From contig NZ_AUBH01000007.1 of the NCBI RefSeq assembly GCF_000429145.1, positions 1-64,000 of the forward strand: a DNA stretch of 64,000 bases. The letters are read 5' to 3'. The number at the start of each line of letters is the position of its first letter. The first letter of the stretch is position 1. The position numbers were made by a program, and so were the translations under genes. The DNA comes from Aestuariibacter salexigens DSM 15300 (lineage in GTDB: Bacteria; Pseudomonadota; Gammaproteobacteria; Enterobacterales; Alteromonadaceae). Under the pieces are notes generated by a model that made no database searches, was not told where the DNA came from, and worked only from the letters and a program-made list of their open reading frames with translations. Below, in pieces: positions 55,087 to 63,320 of this stretch.

Positions 55087-57669
55087 TTAGAAGCGATAGG
55101 TGAAGTCAATGCCATAGGCATCTCGGGCTGATGGATGAATGAACGAACCACCAAACTCCGGTGCCGGTATGACTTCCTGCAGGTATTCTTCATCAAAGAT
55201 ATTGCGGCCCCACAATGACAACGCCCAGTCCTCTGCATCAAAGGTGACGCGAAGGTTAACCGTGTTATACGCGTCACGGCTGGCGCGGCTGAAGTCCTGA
55301 GGGTGTGGACCGGGTGGAACGCCACCACCCAGGGTGCCGAAGAAGTCCCAGATAGTCGGTGTTTGCTCGCCTTGTAAGGTATGGAAGAAGGTTTCACCCA
55401 CGTGTTGCCAGTCAAGACGACTGGTCATGATCACATCTTCGGTTAGCGAATAGTTCCACATTACACCCAGTGTAAAGGTTTCATCCGGTGCCTGAGGTGC
55501 ACTGTTACCAACGGTGAGCGGACGATTGCGGTTTTCCTTAATTTCGCTGTCGAGCAGGCCAATGCCACCAACGAGCTTGACGTCGTCAGTCACGTCGGCG
55601 CTGAAATCAACTTCCAGCCCGCGAATATCCAACTCGTCAATGGTGGTCACTGCACGGAGTAAGCCGAACGGGCCAGCAAAGAATTCGAAGAACTGATTGT
55701 CTTCAACCTCGGTCTGGAATACGGCAGCATTGATTCGCAGGCGGTTGTCCATGAACTTGCCTTTGGCGCCAAGCTCAAGGTTGGTGGTGACTTCTTTCTC
55801 GTACTCATCAGGCACGATTAGCTGGGCATTAACCGCATCGCCAGGCGTGCCAGCACCGGTACGATTGAACCAGAAGTTCAGCGTCGCCTCGGTACCGATG
55901 GAGTTAAAGCCGCCGCTTCTGAAACCGACGCCGTAGCTGGCATAGTAGTTAATATCATGCTCTGACGCGTAGCTCAGGGTCACTTTGGGCTGGAACTGTG
56001 TGAATGAACGAGAACGATCAGGAATGCCATTTGGCGTGACATTAAACGCCGGATTGATTGGGCCTACAACGCCGTTAACGTATGTATTTACGTTCAACCC
56101 TGAAGCCGTAACATTGGGTACGTTATTACTGACTTCACGGTCTTCATAGTCATAACGCAGTGCAATCGATAGCTCCCACTGGTCAGTCAGGTCATACTCA
56201 ATCTGCCCAAATGCAGAAAGTACTGACGTATCAAAGGTATCATTGAATAGCAGGTCAGTAGGATTCGGACCGGTTGGGGACACATAGGGCTGACGCAGAA
56301 AACCCTGACCCGTATCAGCGCCATAGGCAACCACTACGTCACGTTCGATTTCTGCAAAGTATACACCGGCGATCCAGCGTAAAGGATCGTCAGTGTTATC
56401 TGAGGTGAAGCGCAATTCACCACTGAAGTCAGACTGACTGCGCTCCTGATACTGATAGCCATCACACGAGGTTGGTGTGTAGGGACCATAGACACCCTGA
56501 AAGTCTATGCCCGGCGGAAAGATGCCAAACGGGTTAAAGAATTCGCCATACAGGTCAGTACGGCCAGCCCCGCCCAGTGCGGTGGGGAAGTTATTTAATG
56601 TCGCGCGATCGCTTTGGCACTGTGGCGTAATTTCATATCCATAAAATGATGCACTAGTGCCATCGGACAGAAGATACTCATCCAAATCATTGTAGGCCAG
56701 AATGGCTGTGACATCCACGCCTTCGAGGTCCCAGTCTGCTTTAACAGAAAGCTCGGTGGTTTCCTGCTCATTCTCGCCTGGTACGTTAAACGCAAAGATG
56801 AAATCATGGTCGTTTACGTCCAGAAAATAATTAGGCTGACCGAACAAATTCGCGAATGACGGCAGCGCAAATACGGCATTAAAGTTGATGGCTCCGCCAG
56901 ACACGTCACTCACCCCGGCGCGGAAGTCGACGGTGAGTTCTTCATTTACATCCCACATTAAACGTCCTTTGAGTGTGGTGTCTTCAAGATAATCGACCAC
57001 ATCGTCCTGTCCAGTGAATACGTTTCCATAGAAGCCATCGGTGGTCTTATAGCTGGCTGTCAGGCGACCGCGCACGTTGTCTGAAAACGCGCCACTTACC
57101 ACACCATTGGCGCGCATCTGACCCACATTACCTACGCCGACGGTTACGTTGCCTTCCAACTCGTCAGACGGACGTTTAGTGGTGACCAGAATAGCGCCGG
57201 ACACTGCGTTACGCCCATATAATGCGCCCTGAGGTCCTTTAAGTACTTCTATTTGGGCAACGTCGAGCAATTCCTCATTGAAGCCGTTGGGGTTGGTGAT
57301 AAGTACACCATCTACGACATAGGCAAAGGTGGATTCAGCGTCGCGGGTGGACACGATACCGCGAATGCTTACCTGGGTATCACCCACGTTTGCAGCATCC
57401 ACAATACTGACGTTAGGGATCAGGCTTATAAAGTCAGAGGGACGCTCAACACCGGCCGACTGGATGTCGCTTTCACCCAATGCTGTGACCGCAATAGGCA
57501 CTTCCTGCAGACTTTCAGGACGTTTACGGGAGATACTGATTATTTCTATATTTTCATCTAACTCAGCAGACGCCTCCTGCGCCATTACAAGGTTGCTGAG
57601 TGTCATGCCTGACGTTGCCATTGCCATAGCCATGCAGGCGGCCAGTTTGTTGTGTGCGAATCTCTTCAT
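55087..57669 (-). CDS. TonB-dependent outer-membrane receptor
   Basis: Outer-membrane importer of 860 residues. After the signal peptide (about 1-30, ending VMAQEA), a short stretch with a possible TonB box (IEIISISRKRPESLQ) precedes the plug (about 45-165, including DGVLITNPNGFNEELLDV and GALYGRNAVSGAI). A 22-strand barrel ends in the aromatic residue of FTYRF, as expected. It lies 13 nt downstream of the sigma-54 activator. Being in a catabolic operon, it probably imports the substrate or a form too large for porins, rather than iron. Confidence 0.95.
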   Translation of the reverse strand: MKRFAHNKLAACMAMAMATSGMTLSNLVMAQEASAELDENIEIISISRKRPESLQEVPIAVTALGESDIQSAGVERPSDFISLIPNVSIVDAANVGDTQVSIRGIVSTRDAESTFAYVVDGVLITNPNGFNEELLDVAQIEVLKGPQGALYGRNAVSGAILVTTKRPSDELEGNVTVGVGNVGQMRANGVVSGAFSDNVRGRLTASYKTTDGFYGNVFTGQDDVVDYLEDTTLKGRLMWDVNEELTVDFRAGVSDVSGGAINFNAVFALPSFANLFGQPNYFLDVNDHDFIFAFNVPGENEQETTELSVKADWDLEGVDVTAILAYNDLDEYLLSDGTSASFYGYEITPQCQSDRATLNNFPTALGGAGRTDLYGEFFNPFGIFPPGIDFQGVYGPYTPTSCDGYQYQERSQSDFSGELRFTSDNTDDPLRWIAGVYFAEIERDVVVAYGADTGQGFLRQPYVSPTGPNPTDLLFNDTFDTSVLSAFGQIEYDLTDQWELSIALRYDYEDREVSNNVPNVTASGLNVNTYVNGVVGPINPAFNVTPNGIPDRSRSFTQFQPKVTLSYASEHDINYYASYGVGFRSGGFNSIGTEATLNFWFNRTGAGTPGDAVNAQLIVPDEYEKEVTTNLELGAKGKFMDNRLRINAAVFQTEVEDNQFFEFFAGPFGLLRAVTTIDELDIRGLEVDFSADVTDDVKLVGGIGLLDSEIKENRNRPLTVGNSAPQAPDETFTLGVMWNYSLTEDVIMTSRLDWQHVGETFFHTLQGEQTPTIWDFFGTLGGGVPPGPHPQDFSRASRDAYNTVNLRVTFDAEDWALSLWGRNIFDEEYLQEVIPAPEFGGSFIHPSARDAYGIDFTYRF

Positions 57670-57682
57670 TGGTGTTTCCCAG

Positions 57683-59575
57683 TCAGTGATTTATTCTTTT
57701 GAGCCTTCGCCACAATGTGGTCTGACTCATACCCAGATAGTCGGCGACTTTGCGTTTATCACCGTCAAACTTAGCCATCGCATCCGCGACCAGCTCTAAC
57801 TCTTTTTGTTGGATTAACCCGTCCGATTTATCAGTAACGGCTTGTGCAAACAGTTCAGGCGCAACCTGCTGAAGTAAGGCCGGCAGGTCAGCAAGGCGGT
57901 TAATTGACACCATGCTGGCGACCAGACGTTCCAGAATATTTTCAAGCTCACGCACGTTACCCGGCCAGGAATAATGATTGAGGACCTTCTCAATCGGCCG
58001 GTAGACTTCGAGAGGGTCGAACACCAGTCGATAGTCATTTAAAAATTTGCCCAGTTTGTTCAGCGCGATACTCTGGATATCGTCTGGACGCATGCGGAGA
58101 GGCGGTACGTTGATGTTGAATACATTGAGGCGATAGTACAGGTCTTTTCGGAATGCGCCGCTTTCCACTAAATCCGCCAACGGCTTGTTTGATGCGGCCA
58201 CCAGTTTCAGATTGACCGGCTTTTCTTCGCTTGCGCCCAATGGTCGTAATGTACGCTCCTGCAGGAAGCGCAGCAGCTTGGCCTGTTGATCAAGAGCCAG
58301 TTCGCTGATTTCATCCAAAAACAACACGCCGTTTTCAGCTTCCTGCACCAAGCCTTTTTTGCCACCCCGTCTCGAACCCGTAAAGGCACCATCCAGATAG
58401 CCAAACAGTTCACCCTCGAACAAATCGGTGGGGATAGCACTGCAATTCAGGGCCACAAAGCGCCCATGTTGAAAGGGCCCGTCGCGATGGATGGCGCGGG
58501 CAATGAGTTCTTTGCCTGTGCCAGATTCGCCGGTAATCAGAATGTTGCTGGGCGATGCAGAAAATGCGCTGACCTGATTGAGTAGCTTTTCAATGGCCTT
58601 AGAGCGATAAGCCAATGTATGGGTAGGCGGTCTATTAACAGGAGCAGGTTGAATATCTGGTTTCTTGTTGTAGAGCTGATACACGTAATGTGTGTTGCCA
58701 TCCTGCTCGAGCGTATCCAGATGGAACCACCATTCTTTTCCATTTATCTGGCATTCCCCATCTGTGATCCGATGATCTGTGCGAGGATGCACCAGCTGTT
58801 CGAGGTCCATCTGATAGTCTTTACCCAGATTTAATTCTGTTTCTGCCGCGGCGTTGAATAGCACCTGATTGGTGCGCGCATTGATCATCAGAATAGGTGT
58901 TTTCGATTGATTCAGTAGCCAGTTATTTAATGCATGGCCAATGATGTTTTCTCGATGTGTGCGGGCCCTGGATATGGCCTCTTCTAACGTCTTGCGGCAT
59001 GAGTCCGCGGAGTAATATATAAAAGATTTAATGTTGGCCTGATTGGCCATGCCACAGACCAGGCTAGCACCCACGACAGCGTCATCGACAGTAGGTCTGG
59101 CCAGGTCGAACAACTCTCTTGCCTCTTTGGGCGTGGTATATTGTTCTGCACGAATACTGATATTCAGACTCTTTTCAAGCATGCCAATCAGCTCTTTGCT
59201 ACGTTGCATACTGATCAAGAGTATGGAACTCGAGACTTTTGCCGCACGGTTGACGGCGCGTATGATATCGGTGTCGCTCACTTCTAGCGACAGCACCGGT
59301 AAACTGAGTGCAGATTTGAGGTACGCGGCGTTAGAGCCGGCGCTGACGATAGCGTCAGGTTGATAATCAGCAATGTGGCTCTGGATTTCAGAAATACTGC
59401 CGACTATCGCATCGACAATGCGAAACTGAGCGCGCTCAGTAAATTCCGGGATCACGGTGCCCATCAGTTGACTGAATTCCTGATAACCAAATATCAACAC
59501 TTTCAGCGGCTGCGGAGTGCTGGAAGACAGTAAGGACTTTGTAATGGCATTTGCCGCGCCCGTGCTTACATTCAT
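57683..59575 (-). CDS. PrpR-type sigma-54 dependent transcriptional activator
   Basis: A bacterial enhancer-binding protein of 630 residues. The N-terminal PrpR_N-like sensor domain (about 25-200) binds a small molecule in relatives (2-methylcitrate for PrpR); a PAS-like segment follows (about 215-300). The AAA+ domain has Walker A GESGTGKEL, the sigma-54 contact loop GAFTGS and GVLFLDE. The C-terminal Fis-type helix-turn-helix is VADYLGMSQTTLWRRLK. ATG 59575 with AGGT upstream. It is first in the operon and lies behind its own -24/-12 promoter, so self-activation is likely. Confidence 0.93.
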   Translation of the reverse strand: MNVSTGAANAITKSLLSSSTPQPLKVLIFGYQEFSQLMGTVIPEFTERAQFRIVDAIVGSISEIQSHIADYQPDAIVSAGSNAAYLKSALSLPVLSLEVSDTDIIRAVNRAAKVSSSILLISMQRSKELIGMLEKSLNISIRAEQYTTPKEARELFDLARPTVDDAVVGASLVCGMANQANIKSFIYYSADSCRKTLEEAISRARTHRENIIGHALNNWLLNQSKTPILMINARTNQVLFNAAAETELNLGKDYQMDLEQLVHPRTDHRITDGECQINGKEWWFHLDTLEQDGNTHYVYQLYNKKPDIQPAPVNRPPTHTLAYRSKAIEKLLNQVSAFSASPSNILITGESGTGKELIARAIHRDGPFQHGRFVALNCSAIPTDLFEGELFGYLDGAFTGSRRGGKKGLVQEAENGVLFLDEISELALDQQAKLLRFLQERTLRPLGASEEKPVNLKLVAASNKPLADLVESGAFRKDLYYRLNVFNINVPPLRMRPDDIQSIALNKLGKFLNDYRLVFDPLEVYRPIEKVLNHYSWPGNVRELENILERLVASMVSINRLADLPALLQQVAPELFAQAVTDKSDGLIQQKELELVADAMAKFDGDKRKVADYLGMSQTTLWRRLKRINH

Positions 59576-59605
59576 GCGTGTACCTATATTGAGTGAACTC
59601 GGAAT

Positions 59606-59621
59606 TGCACAGGCCGTGCCA
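59606..59621 (-). promoter_or_regulatory. Sigma-54 promoter (-24/-12) of the catabolic operon
   Basis: Minus-strand sequence TGGCACGGCCTGTGCA matches the sigma-54 consensus TGGCACG-N4-TTGCW at all fixed positions but one (GTGC for TTGC). Spacing of the GG and GC elements is exact. Transcription would start near 59595, about 20 nt before the activator's ATG. Confidence 0.8.
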
Positions 59622-59734
59622 AGTGTATGAATTTACGGCAACAAGGCCTGTACACACCGTGTTTTTGCAGTTGTCGCGAAGGGTTACTGATTAACCATAG
59701 CCGAAAATATCGCAGTGTGCGTTTCAGAATGAAA

Positions 59735-59759
59735 AAATAATTTCAATATGAAATTATTT
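59735..59759. promoter_or_regulatory. Perfect 25-bp palindrome, candidate activator binding site
   Basis: Arms AAATAATTTCA / TGAAATTATTT (11 bp each) with a 3-bp centre, about 140-165 bp upstream of the predicted sigma-54 start. This is the usual distance for an enhancer site of a sigma-54 activator. An AT-only stem makes a terminator role for the upstream gene less likely. Confidence 0.65.
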
Positions 59760-59772
59760 TGTGAATAAATCG

Positions 59773-60174
59773 TTACTGCTGGCACAGTTGTAAAATCGGT
59801 CCCAGTGCGGCGTCAGTGTCGATGTCCCACACCTGCCAGTTCCGTATGCCCTGTCGAGGTGTCGTTGATGCCATGTGAATGCCCTGCTGTGCAAGACTGC
59901 GAGCAGCCTGATCAAGATCGGACACGCCCAAAGACAATAAAAAAAGACCTTCTCCCCGCTGACGTAGAATATCAGCTACCGGTCCACTATCTGACTGCGG
60001 CGATACCAGTACCAAATGCGTGTCGGTCAGGGTAAACGTTGCTGTATCGACACCTCTTTCAGGCAATGCCTCAAAGCGCGGGGATTGGCCAAGAATGTTA
60101 GCCAGTATGTTGGCACTTGCTGATAATTGCTTGACCAGAAAATTGATGTGATGGATGTGAGTTGGATGATTCAT
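59773..60174 (-). CDS. VOC (glyoxalase/epimerase fold) protein
   Basis: A 133-residue protein of the vicinal oxygen chelate superfamily, nearest in look to methylmalonyl-CoA epimerase-type proteins (HIHHINFLVKQL at the start, LGPILQLCQQ at the end). Residues that bind metal in true epimerases seem altered: the mid-protein His position reads GLFLLSLGV and the C-terminal Glu is Gln. It may therefore bind rather than convert its ligand. ATG 60174 chosen; 13 further codons upstream are open. Same strand as the catabolic operon but separated from it by 197 bp containing that operon's promoter. Confidence 0.8.
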   Translation of the reverse strand: MNHPTHIHHINFLVKQLSASANILANILGQSPRFEALPERGVDTATFTLTDTHLVLVSPQSDSGPVADILRQRGEGLFLLSLGVSDLDQAARSLAQQGIHMASTTPRQGIRNWQVWDIDTDAALGPILQLCQQ

Positions 60175-60243
60175 AGTGCACTCGAAAGGGTGGTAAAACC
60201 CAATCGAATGCAATAATAGTGCTCAGATGAACACTACTAAAAC

Positions 60244-61395
60244 TTAGATGGTTTGCTTATACAGCGACAGTGCCTGATGTTCATCTTGCTGAGACTCACG
60301 AATTGCCGCGAGTAATAAAATGTCTTGCCGGCGATTACCTAGTTTCACTGCTTTACCAAGTGCCTGTTCTGCAAGGCGTAACTCATTTGCATTGTAGGCA
60401 ACCTGCCCAAGTACTGATAACAGATCAATATTATCCGGATCGACTTTGAGCCAGCCTTCCAGACTCTTCAGTGCTTTGGTTGGATTGGGTAATTTCAGCT
60501 GTCTGAATTGCTCCACCAATACAGGGTGTGGTTTATTTTTTTGGTATTCCACTAATGCATTTTCAGCATCTGTATGCATGCCCTGATCAAGCAACTGTTG
60601 GATGTAGGCAGCCTGCTGTGCGGGGTCTTTGCGGGTTGCGCGAGGTAATGCCTGCCAGCGCTGCTTGAGAGAGTTTGCGCCTTCTTTGCTGGCAATTTCA
60701 GAAAATGTGCCGACTGACGCCTGCTGCATCCAGTATTCATAGTCGTTACCAAGATACTTTTTCCAGCTCTTTAGATTGGATTGCAACTCCTGCCAATGTC
60801 CGCCCTCGGCCATGGCCTGTGCACGCAGATTAAGGACGTGACCTTGACGCTGTTGTTTCTCATCAATTTTGTCCAGCTCATCCAGAGCAGCCTGACTATC
60901 ATGACGTTGTAATGCCAGACGGGCAAGCGTCAGGCGGGCAGCAGTATTGGCGCCCGGGTAGGCACATGCTTCTTGTAAGCATGCCGTCGCTGTCTTATGT
61001 TCGCCTTTGCGACGATAAAGGTCAGCAAGTGCAAGCAAATTGATTCCGGCGAAATCGCGATCGCGGGTTTTTTCCAGTGCTAATAACGCACCGTCAGGAT
61101 TATTCTCAGCCATTGCCTGCAGTCCTGTATAAAACGCGTTGCGCTGCTTTCGTTCCGTCCACGCGCCGAACCACTGGGTTGAACCACTTAGCCATCGGTA
61201 CAGCTTCTTGATGAGCCATTCAACAAACAAAAAACCAATGACCGAGAAAAACACCAGCAGGCCAAGCGATACCACCGTCATTTCGATAGTCAGTGTATCC
61301 ATGGCAATGAGTACATAACCTTTCTGTCCAACCAGCAACGGGCCAGCGACCAGACCTACGACTAAAAGCAATAACAGCAGCAACAGCCGAATCAT
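60244..61395 (-). CDS. hemY: HemY protein (TPR membrane protein of the hem operon)
   Basis: Inner-membrane protein of 383 residues. Two N-terminal transmembrane helices (about 2-22 and 40-62) are followed by tetratricopeptide-like repeats (about 85-370). The family is always linked to hemCDX in gammaproteobacteria, but its role in haem synthesis is not established. It overlaps hemX by 4 nt (ATGA) and is the last gene of the operon. Confidence 0.93.
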   Translation of the reverse strand: MIRLLLLLLLLVVGLVAGPLLVGQKGYVLIAMDTLTIEMTVVSLGLLVFFSVIGFLFVEWLIKKLYRWLSGSTQWFGAWTERKQRNAFYTGLQAMAENNPDGALLALEKTRDRDFAGINLLALADLYRRKGEHKTATACLQEACAYPGANTAARLTLARLALQRHDSQAALDELDKIDEKQQRQGHVLNLRAQAMAEGGHWQELQSNLKSWKKYLGNDYEYWMQQASVGTFSEIASKEGANSLKQRWQALPRATRKDPAQQAAYIQQLLDQGMHTDAENALVEYQKNKPHPVLVEQFRQLKLPNPTKALKSLEGWLKVDPDNIDLLSVLGQVAYNANELRLAEQALGKAVKLGNRRQDILLLAAIRESQQDEHQALSLYKQTI

Positions 61396-62609
61396 AATGA
61401 CTGTGCTCCCTGACCGAATGCGCCTTGCATGCGTTGCTCAAGCACATCGCGCAGTGCTGGCTGAGATTTGAACTGTTGGGGGTATGTCTTGCTGATATTG
61501 GTCTGTTTAAGGTTCTGTAGTGCCGCAACGAACTGGTCAACGTTGGCTGCCTGTATATCAAAGTGCTCAACGATCACTGCCAGCGATTGCTGCAAGGCTT
61601 GCTGATAAACGGCCTCCTGACCCTTTAACACGGCAGTTTGTGCCTGACTCAGGGCATGTTTCAACTGTTCTTTTACCAGCCACTGTTGCTGCTCTGCCAT
61701 GAAGGGCTGCACCGGCGCATCGCGCTGCGTCACCTTAACAAAGTCATCCACAATGGAATGCCAGACTTTACGCAGATTTTCGCGCCAGTCTGATACAGAA
61801 TCAGAAACCTCTGTGTCCTGTTGCGTCTCAACTGACTCAGGGAGTTTAATGGTGTCCAACGGCAGGTTGGCTACCTGTGGGATAAGCCCAGAGATAGACA
61901 ACGCAATCGAGGATAAGGAAACCGGATTAATCTGCTGTAGTGATTGAATATCTTCTGCGATAAGTGCACGCACCGGCAGCAGGCTCGGATCGGCAAGGTC
62001 TGCCAGGCGACTGTCTGCACTTTGCAATAACAGCACCGACGTACGGATATCCTGCTCAAGCCACAGCTTGCGACCAGCCATGCGTAATAGATAGTCCGCT
62101 TCGGCCAGCAGCCAATCGGCCGGGCGTCGCCCTGATAATTCATTGAGACGCTGGCGCAGAGACTCCGCCAGCGTTTCATTGCGTTTGGCATCGTCGAGCA
62201 TACTGGCAATGGTGTTTTGCAGGGCGCCTTGCTGCTCACTCATACGGTCCAGCTGAGTTTTACTTTGCGTGATATGGCTTTGCAGACGCTGTTGTTGGGT
62301 GTCGATTTGCTGTTGATAGGTGGATTCGTTATTTTGCCACTGCAGGTAAAACCATACTGCAGCGCCGGCGACCGCGAGTAACAGCAGTAGTTGAAAAATG
62401 CTGAAAATCCAAAGGCCGGTAGTGCGTACCGGCTTGCTTGGCTGTTCAGCCTTTTTAGGCTCAGCGGTTGTGGATAGCCGGGGTGCTGTTGTTGTGTCGG
62501 ATGCGGCCTTATCACCTTTCTTTAGATCGGCCTTTTGATTCAGCTCCTGCTCAAGGTCAGCCAATTTTTTTTGCTCATCCTGGTTGGACATGTCGTCCTG
62601 CGATTTCAT
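61392..62609 (-). CDS. hemX: HemX (uroporphyrinogen-III C-methyltransferase-like membrane protein)
   Basis: A 405-residue protein with an acidic/lysine-rich cytosolic N-terminus (about 1-65), one transmembrane helix (about 68-88, LWIFSIFQLLLLLAVAGAAV) and a coiled-coil periplasmic part (STYQQQIDTQQQRLQSHI onwards). Despite its old name it lacks the methyltransferase fold. The ATG follows the hemD stop directly, with no gap. Confidence 0.93.
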   Translation of the reverse strand: MKSQDDMSNQDEQKKLADLEQELNQKADLKKGDKAASDTTTAPRLSTTAEPKKAEQPSKPVRTTGLWIFSIFQLLLLLAVAGAAVWFYLQWQNNESTYQQQIDTQQQRLQSHITQSKTQLDRMSEQQGALQNTIASMLDDAKRNETLAESLRQRLNELSGRRPADWLLAEADYLLRMAGRKLWLEQDIRTSVLLLQSADSRLADLADPSLLPVRALIAEDIQSLQQINPVSLSSIALSISGLIPQVANLPLDTIKLPESVETQQDTEVSDSVSDWRENLRKVWHSIVDDFVKVTQRDAPVQPFMAEQQQWLVKEQLKHALSQAQTAVLKGQEAVYQQALQQSLAVIVEHFDIQAANVDQFVAALQNLKQTNISKTYPQQFKSQPALRDVLEQRMQGAFGQGAQSL

Positions 62610-63317
62610 TTAAGACTCCCCTACACGTTTAGCACAGCGAATAAGCGCGTCGTCTGAGGCACCATCGCTGATGGTAATACGCTCTACACCAAGTGTAGCT
62701 GCTATTTCAGCCGTACGTTGACTGACAACGATCCATTTACACGTAACTAACCAATCTCTGTTGTACTGGGCAAATGCTTGTCTGATTTGTTCGCCGCTGG
62801 TGGCAATAATGCAATGTATTCGTTCACGCTGCCAGTGTTGCGTGTTAATCGGCTCAGCTAACGTCCGTCGAAAATACACATCCACTTCCGACACATTTGC
62901 TCGCCGTTGTCGCAGCTGGTGAGATATCTCATCTCTGCCTCCCTCACCTTTGACGATCAACACTCGTTTGCTATCCACATGTGCAAGCTGTGCCAATGCT
63001 AATAATCCCTCGCTGGTTTCCAGAGCAGGTGAGTCAACATGGTATCCAGCTTGTCGTAGCTTGTTTGCGCTACTCTTGCCTACAGTCAACATGACTGCTT
63101 CATCAATTCGGTGCGTTTGGCAAAGCACTTGCGCCGCTACGGTACTGGTAATAATGATGATATCCGGCCTGTTCTGAAGCTGTTCCACAAGACGCTCGGC
63201 TGCGTCCGGCATAACGATGGTTTCAGTCAGTGCGACCGACACGGCATCCATGCCAGCTTGTGAGAATGCTTTTTGAGAATGATTAATCTTATTTTTTGGC
63301 CTAAAAATCAGAAACAT
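62610..63317 (-). CDS. hemD: Uroporphyrinogen-III synthase
   Basis: Closes hydroxymethylbilane with inversion of ring D to give uroporphyrinogen III. A 235-residue two-domain protein with IIITSTVAAQVL, VGKSSANKLRQAG, VLIVKGEGGRDEI and IIATSGEQIRQAF as the weakly conserved family segments. Three nt separate it from hemC, and it supplies the next step of the pathway. Confidence 0.93.
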   Translation of the reverse strand: MFLIFRPKNKINHSQKAFSQAGMDAVSVALTETIVMPDAAERLVEQLQNRPDIIIITSTVAAQVLCQTHRIDEAVMLTVGKSSANKLRQAGYHVDSPALETSEGLLALAQLAHVDSKRVLIVKGEGGRDEISHQLRQRRANVSEVDVYFRRTLAEPINTQHWQRERIHCIIATSGEQIRQAFAQYNRDWLVTCKWIVVSQRTAEIAATLGVERITISDGASDDALIRCAKRVGES

Positions 63318-63320
63318 GTG

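Noticed and set aside
59735-59759. Palindrome as a rho-independent terminator of the VOC gene
   Set aside because: The stem is almost all A/T and would be weak; the position at enhancer distance from a sigma-54 promoter fits a binding site better.
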